Positions 26,539 through 38,594 of a DNA stretch of 64,000 nucleotides are shown one piece after another. The notes under the pieces were generated by a model. It was not told the DNA's origin. It made no database searches and saw only the letters and a program-made list of their open reading frames with translations. The stretch lies in NCBI GenBank assembly GCA_963783105.1, contig CAWAMI010000004.1, positions 124,001 to 188,000 of the forward strand. The letters run 5' to 3'. The DNA comes from JAVEDQ01 sp963783105. GTDB lineage: Bacteria > Actinomycetota > Actinomycetes > Frankiales > Frankiaceae. How positions within the stretch are numbered: the first letter of the stretch is position 1; each line of letters begins with the position of its first letter. Position numbers and translations under genes: made by a program.

Positions 26539-27228
26539 GTGACCCAGTCACCACAGCGGGTGCTGGTGGTCGATGACGATGCCTCGCTCGCGGAGATGCT
26601 CGGCATCGTGCTACGTACCGAGGGGTTCGAGCCCGTGTTCGAGGCCGACGGTCGCGCCGCCCTGTCGCGCTTTCGGCAGGCGAAGCCCGATCTCGTCCTC
26701 CTCGACCTGATGCTGCCCGGCCGCGATGGGCTCGAGGTGTGTCAGGAGCTCCGCCGCGAGAGCGGGGTCCCCATCGTCATGCTGACGGCCAGGGGCGAGA
26801 CCGACGACATCGTCCGTGGCCTGGAGTGCGGCGCCGACGACTACGTCGTCAAGCCGTTCAAGCCCGCCGAACTCGTCGCGAGGGTCCGCGCCCGCCTGCG
26901 TCGCCAGGACGAGGACGACGGACCGGAGACGCTGACCGTCGACGACGTCAGCATCGACGTGCAAGCGCACGAGGTGTCGCGCGAGGCGACGTCGCTGACG
27001 CTCACCCCACTCGAGTTCGACCTGCTGGTCACGCTCGCCCGCCGGCCGCGGCAGGTGTTCTCCCGGGAGCAGTTGCTGCAGCAGGTCTGGGGCTACCGGC
27101 ACGTCGCCGACACCCGTCTCGTCAACGTGCACGTCCAGCGTCTACGCGCCAAGGTCGAGAAGGACCCGGAGCAGCCGCGGGTGGTCCTCACGGTGCGCGG
27201 GGTGGGGTATCGCGCAGGTCCGCCGTGA
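26539..27228 (+). CDS. mtrA: Response regulator MtrA
   Basis: A 229-residue OmpR-type regulator. The receiver domain has DDD near residue 12, phospho-acceptor Asp56 in LVLLDLMLPG and Lys105 in YVVKPFKP. The C-terminal winged helix has LTPLEFDLLVTLARRPRQVFSREQLL and VNVHVQRLRAKVE. MtrA controls cell-wall, division and replication genes and is paired with MtrB. GTG 26539 follows GGAGGAGG and gives the length of mycobacterial MtrA (228). It overlaps mtrB by 4 nt. Confidence 0.97.
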   Translation: MTQSPQRVLVVDDDASLAEMLGIVLRTEGFEPVFEADGRAALSRFRQAKPDLVLLDLMLPGRDGLEVCQELRRESGVPIVMLTARGETDDIVRGLECGADDYVVKPFKPAELVARVRARLRRQDEDDGPETLTVDDVSIDVQAHEVSREATSLTLTPLEFDLLVTLARRPRQVFSREQLLQQVWGYRHVADTRLVNVHVQRLRAKVEKDPEQPRVVLTVRGVGYRAGPP

Positions 27229-29006
27229 CCACCCGGACGCCGGGGCCGAAGGGCGGGCAGCGGGGCGGACGGGCGACCGAGCGGGGCGGGGAGGTCCGGA
27301 ACCGCCGGGACGGCCGGCGCGAGGAGTCGCCGCGTCCCCGGCTCGCGAGATCTTCGCCCCCGTCCCGCGCGCCGCGCCCGCAGCCGACGGCGCTCGGTCG
27401 GCTGACCGGTCGGCTGGCCCGACGGCTGGAGCGCGCCCGCGACTCGAGGCCGTCGATCCGCTTCCTCGGCCGCCACTGGCGCCGCTCGCTGCGGTTCCGG
27501 GTCGTGCTGGCGACGCTGGTCCTGTCGAGCATCGTCGTCGCGCTGCTCGGGGTGCTGCTGCTCGACCGGGTGGGCGCCGGGCTGCTGGAGGACAAGCGGC
27601 GGACCGCGCTCGCCGATGCCACCTCCGGCCTCACCTACGCCCAGGGGCAGCTGACCGCAACGGACCGCACCGACGTCCAGGCCGTGAACGCGTTGCTCGA
27701 GACGCTGACGACCGACCTCGGCCGGCGGGGCAGCCCCAGCGGTCTGTTCGAGGTCGCGGTGCTGCCGGTGGACGCCGAGGGTGACGGGTTCCGGACCGAG
27801 CCCTTCGACCCGCGCGAGATCCCGGACGAGCTCCGCAGCGCGGTGCAGTCGGGTTCCGCCGCCGACGTCTGGGTCCCTCCGGGTGGAGCGACCGGGTCGG
27901 CCGGCGGCCTGCTGGTCGGAGCGCCGCTGACGGCGCCGACGGGCCGCTACGAGCTCTACTACCTGTTCCCCCTGACCAACGAGCAGCGGACGATGGCGCT
28001 GGTCCGCAGCACGCTGGCCGTGGGCGGCGGTGTGCTGGTGCTGTTGGTCGCGGCCATCGCGGCGCTGATCAGTCGTTCGGTGGTGTCCCCGGTGCGGGAG
28101 GCGGCGCGGGTCGCCGAACAGTTCGCGGCGGGGCGGCTCGAGGAGCGCATCCGCGTGACGGGCGAGGACGAGCTCGCCCGGCTGGCGACGTCGTTCAACG
28201 ACATGGCCGCCGCGCTGCAGCGCCAGATCCGGCAGCTGGAGGAGCTGTCCGAAGTCCAGCAGCGCTTCACCGCCGACGTCTCGCACGAGCTGCGCACCCC
28301 GCTCACGACGGTGCGCATGGCCGCCGACGTCCTGCACAGCGCGCGCGGCGACTTCCCGCCGCAGGTGGCGCGCAGTGCCGAGATCCTCGACTCCCAACTC
28401 GGCCGCTTCGAGCGCCTGCTCGTCGACCTGCTGGAGATCAGCCGGCACGACGCGCAGGCCGCCGTCCTCGAGGTGGAGCTCGTCGACCTCGCCCGCCTGG
28501 TCGCCCGCACGGCCGACGAGTACGCGTCCACCGCCCGTCGTTCCGGCACCCGGCTCGACCTCGGCGGTGTGCCGGGCGGTGCCGTCGTCGCCGAGGTGGA
28601 CGTGCGCCGCGTCGCCCGCATCGTCCGCAACCTCATCGACAACGCCATCGACCACGCCGAGGGCGGGCCGGTGCGCATCGACCTCGCCGCCACCAGCACC
28701 ACCGTCGCACTGCGCGTCTCCGACTCCGGGATCGGCCTGCGGCCCGGCGAGCAGGAGCGGGTCTTCGACCGCTTCTGGCGCGCGGACCCGTCGCGGGCCC
28801 GCACCACCGGAGGTACCGGGCTGGGCCTGGCGATCGCCCGCGAGGACGCCCGCCTGCACGGGGGCGACCTGGAGGCCTGGGGAGAGGCCGGCGTGGGCGC
28901 GTCCTTCCGGTTGGTGTTGCCGAGGCGCAAGGGCGCGCGGGTGGGGCGTCCGCCTCTCGCGCTGATCCCGGAGCGCGCCGCGACGCCGGTCGGCAGGAGC
29001 CGATGA
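27225..29006 (+). CDS. mtrB: Sensor histidine kinase MtrB
   Basis: A 593-residue sensor kinase. After about 85 basic, disordered residues come TM1 (about 95-117), an extracytoplasmic sensor, TM2 (about 260-285), a HAMP domain, the phospho-acceptor FTADVSHELRTPLTTVRM with His354, and an ATPase domain with NLIDNAIDHAEGG, DSGIGLRPGEQERVFDRFWR and GGTGLGLAIA. GTG 27225 overlaps the mtrA stop (GTGA). The long basic N-terminus is more extended than in Mycobacterium (567 residues). Confidence 0.96.
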   Translation: MTTRTPGPKGGQRGGRATERGGEVRNRRDGRREESPRPRLARSSPPSRAPRPQPTALGRLTGRLARRLERARDSRPSIRFLGRHWRRSLRFRVVLATLVLSSIVVALLGVLLLDRVGAGLLEDKRRTALADATSGLTYAQGQLTATDRTDVQAVNALLETLTTDLGRRGSPSGLFEVAVLPVDAEGDGFRTEPFDPREIPDELRSAVQSGSAADVWVPPGGATGSAGGLLVGAPLTAPTGRYELYYLFPLTNEQRTMALVRSTLAVGGGVLVLLVAAIAALISRSVVSPVREAARVAEQFAAGRLEERIRVTGEDELARLATSFNDMAAALQRQIRQLEELSEVQQRFTADVSHELRTPLTTVRMAADVLHSARGDFPPQVARSAEILDSQLGRFERLLVDLLEISRHDAQAAVLEVELVDLARLVARTADEYASTARRSGTRLDLGGVPGGAVVAEVDVRRVARIVRNLIDNAIDHAEGGPVRIDLAATSTTVALRVSDSGIGLRPGEQERVFDRFWRADPSRARTTGGTGLGLAIAREDARLHGGDLEAWGEAGVGASFRLVLPRRKGARVGRPPLALIPERAATPVGRSR

Positions 29007-30748
29007 GCGCCCGCCGGGCGGGCCTCGCCCTCGGTCTCGCCGTCCTCGCGGGCGCGACCGCATGCGGGCTCCACCCCCCGTCCGACGTCCGGGTGGACCG
29101 CCGCGTGGTGGACGACATCGGCAGCGAACCCGACGTCCGGCGCCTGCCGCCCGGCCCGAGCTCCGGCGAGTCCCCGGAGCAGGTCGTGCGAGGTTTCCTC
29201 GGGGCCGCGTCCGCGCTGGACTCGGACCACGCGCTGGCCCGCGAATTCCTCACCTCGGACGTCCGCTGGGACGACCAGGCCGGCGCCAGCGTCTACGACC
29301 CGACGACGCTCAGCGTCCGTCAGCTCCCGCCCGTTCGCGGGCAGTCGTCGAACCAGGTCCGCGTGCGTCTGCGGGCCGACCGGGTCGCGACGGTCGACGA
29401 CGACGGGGCGTACCTCCCGGCGCGGGGGAGTATCGACGTGACCTTCCCCGTCGAGCGGGTCGGCCGGGATTGGCGCATCGCCGCCAGTCCTCCGGGGGTG
29501 CTGCTCACCACGCGGGACCTGACGCGTGCCTACCGGCCGGTGCAGCGGTATCTGCTGTCCGCACAGGGCAACGTCCTGGTGCCCGACCCGGTCTACCTGC
29601 CCGGAACGCGCGACTCGTTGCCCGGCACGGCCGTGCGGGCGCTGTTCGCCGGTCCGAGCAGCTGGCTCGCCCCCGCCGTGCGCAGCGAGGTCCCGCCCGA
29701 TCTCGAGCGGCTCGGCAGCGTCGTGGTGGACGACGGGGTGGCCGTCGTCGACCTCGACCGGGTGGCCTTCGACGTCCCGTTGGACGTGCGCCCGCTGCTG
29801 GTCGCCCAACTCGGCGCGACGCTCGGCACCGTCCCCGGCGTCGACATGGTCCGCGTGCTGGCCGAGGGCCGGGCGTACCAGGAACGGGACCCGGCGGGCC
29901 CCGCCGTCGTCCCGCAGGCCCTCCGTCCCCGACTGGACGGTCCGACGCTGGCCGTCGGGCCGGACGGTGGGCTGCTCCAGGTCCAGGCGCCGCAACCGGG
30001 CGAGGCGCCCGCGGGGGTGATCCCGACGCCGGGGCCGTCGCAGGACCTGCTGACTGCGGTCGCGGACCCGAACGGCAGCGGCACCATCGCCGCCATCCGC
30101 TCCGAGGGGCTGGGTGGCCAGCTGCTCGTCGGTCCGCTCGGTGGCCTGCGCGAGGTGCCCGTGCCGGTCGGGTACATGCTCGGACCGACCTGGTTGCCCG
30201 GGCGGGGTGTTCTCGTGCTGGTGCCCGGCCCACGGCTCCTGCTGGTCACGCCGCAGGGACGGGTTTCGACCCTGGTCGGCGGCATCCTCAGCATCCTCGG
30301 ACAGGCGCAGGAGATGGCGGTGAGCCCGGACGGGGCCCGCATCATCCTGCGGACCGGGCCGCTCGACCCGTCGCGTCCCGGCCCAGGCGTGGCCTCGCGG
30401 TTGTGGCTCGGGCGCATCGCCGTCCGCAACGGCCGACCGGTCCCGGAGGGCTGGGTCCAGATCGCCACCGGGCTGGATGACGCGGGGCACGTCAGCTGGT
30501 CCGGGTCGACCCAGCTGGTGCTGACGGGTCGCCGGGGTGACACGGCCCCCGGGCTGTGGCGGGTCGACCTCGGACGCCTCGAGGACCCGGTCCGCGTCCC
30601 GACGGAGGGCCTGCCCGCCACCCCGACGGCGGTGAGCGCGGCACCCGGCCGCAGCCTGTTCGTCGTCGCGGGCGCGCGGTTGTGGCGGCTGGACGGGGAG
30701 CGGTGGACCGACCTCGGGCCGGCGAAGACGGTCGCCCAGCCGCACTGA
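29003..30748 (+). CDS. lpqB: Lipoprotein LpqB
   Basis: A 581-residue lipoprotein that modulates MtrAB. A signal peptide with a lipobox-like LAGATAC places the lipid-anchored Cys at residue 21. A GerMN domain lies at about 180-310 (VRALFAGPSSWLAPAVRSEVP), followed by a beta-propeller-like C-terminal half. ATG 29003 overlaps mtrB by 4 nt. Size and position match Rv3244c (583 residues). Confidence 0.95.
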   Translation: MSARRAGLALGLAVLAGATACGLHPPSDVRVDRRVVDDIGSEPDVRRLPPGPSSGESPEQVVRGFLGAASALDSDHALAREFLTSDVRWDDQAGASVYDPTTLSVRQLPPVRGQSSNQVRVRLRADRVATVDDDGAYLPARGSIDVTFPVERVGRDWRIAASPPGVLLTTRDLTRAYRPVQRYLLSAQGNVLVPDPVYLPGTRDSLPGTAVRALFAGPSSWLAPAVRSEVPPDLERLGSVVVDDGVAVVDLDRVAFDVPLDVRPLLVAQLGATLGTVPGVDMVRVLAEGRAYQERDPAGPAVVPQALRPRLDGPTLAVGPDGGLLQVQAPQPGEAPAGVIPTPGPSQDLLTAVADPNGSGTIAAIRSEGLGGQLLVGPLGGLREVPVPVGYMLGPTWLPGRGVLVLVPGPRLLLVTPQGRVSTLVGGILSILGQAQEMAVSPDGARIILRTGPLDPSRPGPGVASRLWLGRIAVRNGRPVPEGWVQIATGLDDAGHVSWSGSTQLVLTGRRGDTAPGLWRVDLGRLEDPVRVPTEGLPATPTAVSAAPGRSLFVVAGARLWRLDGERWTDLGPAKTVAQPH

Positions 30749-30841
30749 CCGTTCGAGGGCTCGGCATCGGTGCTCGGCCCTGGTCGGCCCCCGCCTGCCC
30801 GTGCTGTGGACGGCGCAGGCAGGGCGAGCGTCGTCGAGTCA

Positions 30842-30885
30842 CAGTCCTCCCATGACCAGTCCTCCCATGACCAGTCCTCCATGAC
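30842..30885. repeat. 15-bp unit repeated three times across the comF start
   Basis: CAGTCCTCCCATGAC is present at 30842-30856 and 30857-30871. A third copy at 30872-30885 lacks one C. Each copy contains an ATG, and only the ATG of the shortened copy (30881) is in frame with the ComF-like protein. Confidence 0.8.
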
Positions 30886-31597
30886 CTCGTCGGCCGATGC
30901 GGGCCTGCTCGACCTGCTCGTCCCGAACGCCTGCGCCGGGTGCTCGGCCCTGGTCGGCGGACCGTGCTGTCCGGGCTGCCGCGCGGCGCTGCCGTCGACG
31001 CTCCTCGACCGGGCGGTCGCCCTGGAGGACGGTCTGGTCCTGCCGGTGTCCGCCGCCGGGGTCTACGGGGGCGGCCTCCGCCGACTGCTGCTGGCCTACA
31101 AGGAGCGAGGGCGGGCCGACCTCGTGGAGGTGCTGGCACCGCTACAGGCCCGGGCGGTGCTCGGGGTGCTGGTGGGCCACGTGCCGCCGGGGCGCGTGCA
31201 CGAGGTCGTCCTCGTGCCGATCCCGTCCCGGCCGCGCAGCCGCCGGGCGCGCGGCGCGGACATCGGCCTGGCGCTCGCACACGCAGCGTCGCGACGGCTG
31301 CGGGCCCGTGGCTGGCCGGTCCGGGTCGCCCGGCAGCTGCGGCACCGCCGGGCCAGCGCCGACCAGGTCGGGCTGGGGCGGGCCGACCGGGCGCGCAACC
31401 TGCGGGGCAGCCTCGTCGCCCGGCCTCCCTCGTCCCGGACGGGCCCGGTCGTGCTCGTCGACGACATCCTCACGACGGGCGCCACGCTGCGTGAGGCCGC
31501 GCGGGCGGCGCGGCGGGCGGGCTGCGACGTGGCGGGCGGCGCGGTGCTCGCCGCGACGGGACGGGCTGGGAGGGCCCCCCTGTCCTCACCGCCGTGA
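30881..31597 (+). CDS. ComF-family phosphoribosyltransferase-like protein
   Basis: A 238-residue protein. The N-terminal zinc-finger half reads CAGC...CCPGC, then a type I phosphoribosyltransferase fold with EVVLVPIPSRPRSRRARGAD and the PRPP motif VVLVDDILTTGATLREAA. In naturally competent bacteria ComF acts in DNA uptake; the actinobacterial role is unclear. ATG 30881 is the third of three repeated ATGs, and no Shine-Dalgarno is seen. Same position as Rv3242c between lpqB and hpf. Confidence 0.88.
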   Translation: MTSSADAGLLDLLVPNACAGCSALVGGPCCPGCRAALPSTLLDRAVALEDGLVLPVSAAGVYGGGLRRLLLAYKERGRADLVEVLAPLQARAVLGVLVGHVPPGRVHEVVLVPIPSRPRSRRARGADIGLALAHAASRRLRARGWPVRVARQLRHRRASADQVGLGRADRARNLRGSLVARPPSSRTGPVVLVDDILTTGATLREAARAARRAGCDVAGGAVLAATGRAGRAPLSSPP

Positions 31598-31691
31598 GGG
31601 GTCTAGCGTGAAACGCCCGCGAAGCAGCGTCGCATCACGTCCCGCCAACGGCCGGACGGGTGCCCATCGGGATCCCCGACGAGGAGGCAGC

Positions 31692-32465
31692 GTGGACATC
31701 GTCGTCAAAGGACGTCGCACCGAGGTGTCCGACCGGTATCGGAACCACGTGCGCGAGAAGCTCGCCCGGCTCGCGAAGCTGGACGGCAAGGCGTTCCGGA
31801 TCGACGTCGAGGTCTGTCACGAGAACAACCCGCGGATGTCCGGGATGTCCGAGCGGATCGAACTGACCGTCTACTCCCGTGGCCCGGTCATCCGCGCCGA
31901 GGCCGCGGCCGGGGACTCCTACGCCGCGCTCGACATGGCGACCGCCAAGCTCGAGGAGCGGCTGCGGCGGGCCGCCGACCGGCGGCACGCCCGCCAGCAC
32001 GGGCAGGTCCACGGCTCCGGCTCGCCGAAGGGCGCGGCGCCGCCGGTCGACCTCCCGCCGGTGTCGGCCAACGGGGTCGGGTCCGCCGCCGAAGCCGGGG
32101 CGGAGGCCGTTCCGGCACCCGCGCCCGTCCCGGCCGCCGAGGACGCTCCGGACGCGGAGGATCTCGGAGACGTGCTGATGGCCGAGGGGCCGCTCGTCGT
32201 CCGGCAGAAGACGCACGAGGCGCCGCCGATGACGCTCGACGAGGCGTTGCACCACATGGAGCTGGTGGGCCACGACTTCTTTCTGTTCTGCGATTCCGCG
32301 TGCGACCTGCCGAGCGTCGTCTACCGGCGCCGCGGCTACACCTATGGCGTGCTGCGGCTGAAGACGAACAGCGCGGCCTCGACCGGACTCAACGGGCGAT
32401 CCGACTCGTCCGCCGGACCCGCGCCGGCACAGTCGGTCGTCGCCCCGAGTACCGCGACGCCCTGA
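31692..32465 (+). CDS. hpf: Long-form ribosome hibernation-promoting factor
   Basis: A 257-residue long HPF. The N-terminal S30AE/YfiA domain (about residues 1-105) has DIVVKGRRTEVSDRYRNHVREKLARL and a basic stretch AKLEERLRRAADRRHARQHG. An Ala/Pro linker leads to the dimerisation domain (about 170-230) with MTLDEALHHMELVGHDFFLFCD and YRRRGYTYGVLRL. It dimerises idle 70S ribosomes into 100S particles. GTG 31692 follows GAGGAGG. Confidence 0.95.
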   Translation: MDIVVKGRRTEVSDRYRNHVREKLARLAKLDGKAFRIDVEVCHENNPRMSGMSERIELTVYSRGPVIRAEAAAGDSYAALDMATAKLEERLRRAADRRHARQHGQVHGSGSPKGAAPPVDLPPVSANGVGSAAEAGAEAVPAPAPVPAAEDAPDAEDLGDVLMAEGPLVVRQKTHEAPPMTLDEALHHMELVGHDFFLFCDSACDLPSVVYRRRGYTYGVLRLKTNSAASTGLNGRSDSSAGPAPAQSVVAPSTATP

Positions 32466-32736
32466 TCACCGCGACGCCTGACGCACGCGACCCCCTGACC
32501 ACGCGGCCCCGACCGGGCCAGCCCTTTCCGACCTCCCTCGGACGGGCTGACCCCGGCGATTCGTTCCCCGCTCGAAATCGGGACGACTTGACCGCGATGT
32601 CGCACTTCGTCACCTTTGCCTGACGCAGAACCACCGCGACGGATGACGGGCTGTGGCGACTTCGGTGGTTACATGGTCCCTTGGGGTCTGATCCGGTTCG
32701 ACTAGTTCCGGGCGGGCCGGCACAGGGAGGTCAGCA
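32466..32736. other. Gap before the LuxR-type regulator
   Basis: A 271-base non-coding stretch containing the hpf 3' end region (GC hairpin-forming GGCCCCGACCGGGCC at 32502-32518 or so) and the leader of the regulator gene. An AT-richer patch at 32660-32710 may hold the promoter, but no clear -35/-10 pair was found. Confidence 0.3.
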
Positions 32737-33441
32737 GTGAGCTCGGAGGCGGCGGACGCCGGCGTGGCCGGTCAGGGTGCGGACCCGATCCGCGTCCTGG
32801 TGGTCGACGACCACGCGTTGTTCCGTCGCGGGCTGCAGATGGTGCTCGGGTCGGAGGACGACATCGAGGTCGTCGGGGAGGCCAGCGACGGGGCCGAGGC
32901 GATCTCCGTCGCGACCGAGACCACGCCCGACATCGTGCTGATGGACGTGCGGATGCCGCGTCGCGGCGGCATCGACGCGACCACCGCGATCAAGGACGCG
33001 GTGCCGAGCTCGAAGATCATCATGCTCACGATCAGTGACGAAGAGGCCGATCTCTACGACGCGATCAAGGCGGGCGCGATGGGCTACCTGCTGAAGGAGA
33101 TCTCCATCGAGGAGGTCGCCTCCGCGGTGCGCGCCGTCCACAACGGTCAGAGCCTGATCAGCCCGTCGATGGCGTCGAAGCTCCTCACCGAGTTCGCGTC
33201 GATGATCAAGAAGACCGACGACCGGCAGCAGGTCCCGACGCCGCGGCTCACCGATCGCGAGATGGAGGTCCTGAAGCTCGTCGCCAAGGGCCTGAACAAC
33301 CGCGACATCGCCAAGCAGCTGTTCATCAGCGAGAACACCGTCAAGAACCACATCCGCAACATCCTCGAGAAGCTGCAGCTGCACTCGCGCATGGAAGCGG
33401 TCGTCTACGCCGTCCGGGAAAAGCTGCTCGAGATCACCTGA
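32737..33441 (+). CDS. NarL/LuxR-family response regulator
   Basis: A 234-residue two-domain regulator. The receiver has VLVVDDHALFRRGL, phospho-acceptor Asp70 in IVLMDVRMP, TIS at the Thr/Ser position and GYLLKEIS with the conserved Lys. The C-terminal LuxR helix-turn-helix is LTDREMEVLKLVAKGLNNRDIAKQLF then SENTVKNHIRNILEKL. GTG 32737 follows AGGGAGG. No kinase gene is adjacent, so it is an orphan here. It sits between hpf and secA. Confidence 0.92.
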   Translation: MSSEAADAGVAGQGADPIRVLVVDDHALFRRGLQMVLGSEDDIEVVGEASDGAEAISVATETTPDIVLMDVRMPRRGGIDATTAIKDAVPSSKIIMLTISDEEADLYDAIKAGAMGYLLKEISIEEVASAVRAVHNGQSLISPSMASKLLTEFASMIKKTDDRQQVPTPRLTDREMEVLKLVAKGLNNRDIAKQLFISENTVKNHIRNILEKLQLHSRMEAVVYAVREKLLEIT

Positions 33442-33483
33442 CGCTCGCGCGTCGGGCCCCGCCTGGCGGGTAATCCTGCCGCC

Positions 33484-34626
33484 GTGCGCTCCGCGGTCAG
33501 GGTCGGCGATCCGGTGAACCATCTCCTCGGGTCGGGCTCGGGCGGCTTGCTCTCGGGCGGCCAGGTTTCGGGCGGCGGGCCGGACTGGCGCCGCCTCGCG
33601 CGTCGCGCCGCGATCGCCGCGATCGCCGGCACCGCCGCCACGTCGGCAGGGGCCGTCGTCGCCCACCGGCGCAGCCCGACCGTCCGCCGCGAGGTGCAGG
33701 AGGCGAAGCGATTCGTCGGGTCGCTGCCGGCGCTGCGCGTCGGTCCCGCCGTACCGCCGCCGACCCCGCCGGGGCGGGCGGTGCTCGTACCGGACCGCGG
33801 CGAGGTGTTCGTCCGGGACTCCGGGCCGGTGCCGGGGCACCCGGACGCGCCGACCGTGCTCCTGCTGCACGGCTGGACCGCGAGCGCCGACCTCAACTTC
33901 TTCCCCCTCTACGGCCCGTTGGCCGAGCGCTACCGCGTTCTCGCCGTGGACCATCGGGGCCACGGCCGCGGCGTGCGCTCGGTGGAGACGTTCCGGCTCG
34001 AGGACTGCGCCGACGACGCCGCCGGGGTGCTGCAGGAACTCGGCATCGACTCCGCCATCGTCGTCGGCTACTCGATGGGCGGACCCATCGCGCTGCTGCT
34101 CGCCCAGCGGCATCCCGGCCTCGTCTCCGCGCTGGTACCACAGGCGACCGCGCTGGAGTGGCAGGCGACGTTCTACGAACGGGCCGTGTGGCGGGGGCTC
34201 GCGCTCTGGGAGCTCGGCCGACGGGTCGGCACCTTCGACATCTTCGTCGAGCGGGTGGTCCGCGAGGCGGTGAAGTACGCACCCGAGGTCGAGCCGTACG
34301 CGCCATGGCTGGTCGCGGAGTTCCGGCGCGGGTTCGCCTCGTGGCTGGCCGAGGCGGGCCGCGCCCTGTCGGAGTTCGACGCCCGGCCGTTCGCCGGCTC
34401 GCTCGACATCCCGGCGGTCGTGTGCGTGACGACGGGCGATCGCCTCGTGCGCCCGCGAAAGCAGCGGCAGCTCGCGGAGGCACTCGGCGCGGACGTGATC
34501 GAGATCCGGGGTGACCACGGGGTCCCCGTCCTGCGCGGCGGGCGCTACACGGAGGCCACTTTGCAGGCGGTGAACCGGGTCGCGGCGGCGGTCGGACGCG
34601 GCCCGCTCGTCGGGGCCGCCGGATAG
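33484..34626 (+). CDS. Alpha/beta hydrolase
   Basis: A 380-residue alpha/beta-hydrolase. A hydrophobic segment at about residues 40-60 may anchor it. The oxyanion loop is LLLHGWTAS, then VDHRGHGRGV, and the nucleophile elbow is VGYSMGG. The acid is likely in CVTTGDRLV and the His in EIRGDHGV. GTG 33484 follows a TAAT-containing patch with no Shine-Dalgarno. Converges on the GNAT gene. Substrate unknown. Confidence 0.88.
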   Translation: MRSAVRVGDPVNHLLGSGSGGLLSGGQVSGGGPDWRRLARRAAIAAIAGTAATSAGAVVAHRRSPTVRREVQEAKRFVGSLPALRVGPAVPPPTPPGRAVLVPDRGEVFVRDSGPVPGHPDAPTVLLLHGWTASADLNFFPLYGPLAERYRVLAVDHRGHGRGVRSVETFRLEDCADDAAGVLQELGIDSAIVVGYSMGGPIALLLAQRHPGLVSALVPQATALEWQATFYERAVWRGLALWELGRRVGTFDIFVERVVREAVKYAPEVEPYAPWLVAEFRRGFASWLAEAGRALSEFDARPFAGSLDIPAVVCVTTGDRLVRPRKQRQLAEALGADVIEIRGDHGVPVLRGGRYTEATLQAVNRVAAAVGRGPLVGAAG

Positions 34627-34653
34627 GTCGGGTTCCCGGCATCCGGCGGCGCG

Positions 34654-35190
34654 TCAGCCGACCCGGTCCTCCGGCAACAGCGAGCCGATCCAGCAGTCGA
34701 CCCGCTCGCCTCTGAGGTCGAGACCGCGCCGGAGGATGCCCTCGACGCGGAACCCGACCCGTTCGGCCAGCGCCCGTGACCCCGCGTTGCCGACCGCTGC
34801 CCGCCACGTGATCCGGTGCAGCTCCGCGGCGCCGAACCCCCACCGGCAGGTCGCCGCCACCGCGCGGCGGCCGACCCCCGTCCGGCGGGCGGAGGCCGCG
34901 ACCCAGAAGCCGATCTCGGCCGCCCCGGGTTCGACGAACCACAGCGAGACCGTCCCGAGCAGGGCCGCGCTGGTCGAGTCGAGGACAGAGAAGGTGGCAC
35001 GGCGGTCGTCCCGCCATCGGGCGTCGCTGACCGAGACGAAGGTGCGGGCGTCGGCCTCCGTGTACGGGTGCGGGACGCGCGTCCAGCGGACGATCTCCGG
35101 GTCCTGGCAGGCGGCGGTGAGCTCGGGGATGTCCGCGGCCGCCGGCGGCCGCAGGTGGATGCCTCCGGCGGTGATCTCGGCGGGTTCCAC
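34654..35190 (-). CDS. GNAT-family N-acetyltransferase (RimJ/RimL-like)
   Basis: A 178-residue GNAT of the RimJ/RimL type. It opens with IHLRPPAAADIPELTAACQDPEIVRWT, then VSLWFVEPGAAEIGFWVAASARRTGVGRRAV with the acetyl-CoA loop, and AAVGNAGSRALAERVGFRVEG, typical of ribosomal-protein Ser/Ala acetyltransferases. GTG 35190 has CACACT exactly 6 nt upstream, and the longer upstream frame is not needed. Substrate unknown. Confidence 0.88.
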   Translation of the reverse strand: MEPAEITAGGIHLRPPAAADIPELTAACQDPEIVRWTRVPHPYTEADARTFVSVSDARWRDDRRATFSVLDSTSAALLGTVSLWFVEPGAAEIGFWVAASARRTGVGRRAVAATCRWGFGAAELHRITWRAAVGNAGSRALAERVGFRVEGILRRGLDLRGERVDCWIGSLLPEDRVG

Positions 35191-35391
35191 CGTTCCAGTG
35201 TGCTGCCGTGGCCGGGCATGCTGCCTGCGGAGGACGCGCGTGCTCGCCGACGTTCGGTGGCGCTGGGTAGCCGCGGCTGTGCGGAACGGGCCAACCCGCC
35301 TCGACGGGCCTACCATTCCAGGTTGACGTGCCGTCAGCCGGCCTGCTCGACCCGTGGGCCCCAGCAGCCGGCACGTGACGGCACGACCGGA

Positions 35392-35420
35392 CGTTCAGAC
35401 AGGCAGTCGTTCAGACAGGC
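35392..35420. repeat. Direct repeat in the secA leader
   Basis: CGTTCAGACAGGC occurs at 35392-35404 and again at 35408-35420 (16-bp period), 27 bases before the secA start and next to its GAAAGG ribosome site. It could be a regulator site or a leader RNA element. Confidence 0.5.
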
Positions 35421-35446
35421 GACAGCGACGCACCGAAAGGTTGCCC

Positions 35447-38549
<3,103 letters not shown>

Positions 38550-38562
38550 GTCGGCAGCTGCC

Positions 38563-38579
38563 CCGACCCGGACGGTCGG
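38563..38579. terminator. GC hairpin between convergent secA and Rv3235-like genes
   Basis: CCGACC-CGGAC-GGTCGG forms a 6-bp stem with a 5-nt loop, 14 bases after the secA stop and before the stop of the facing gene. A plausible bidirectional terminator without a U-tract. Confidence 0.35.
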
Positions 38580-38594
38580 AGCCGGAGTCCGCCG

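Noticed and set aside
30842..30885. Minus-strand gene starting in the comF repeats (MEDWSWEDWSWED)
   Set aside because: It merely reads the tandem repeat and then runs antisense through lpqB.
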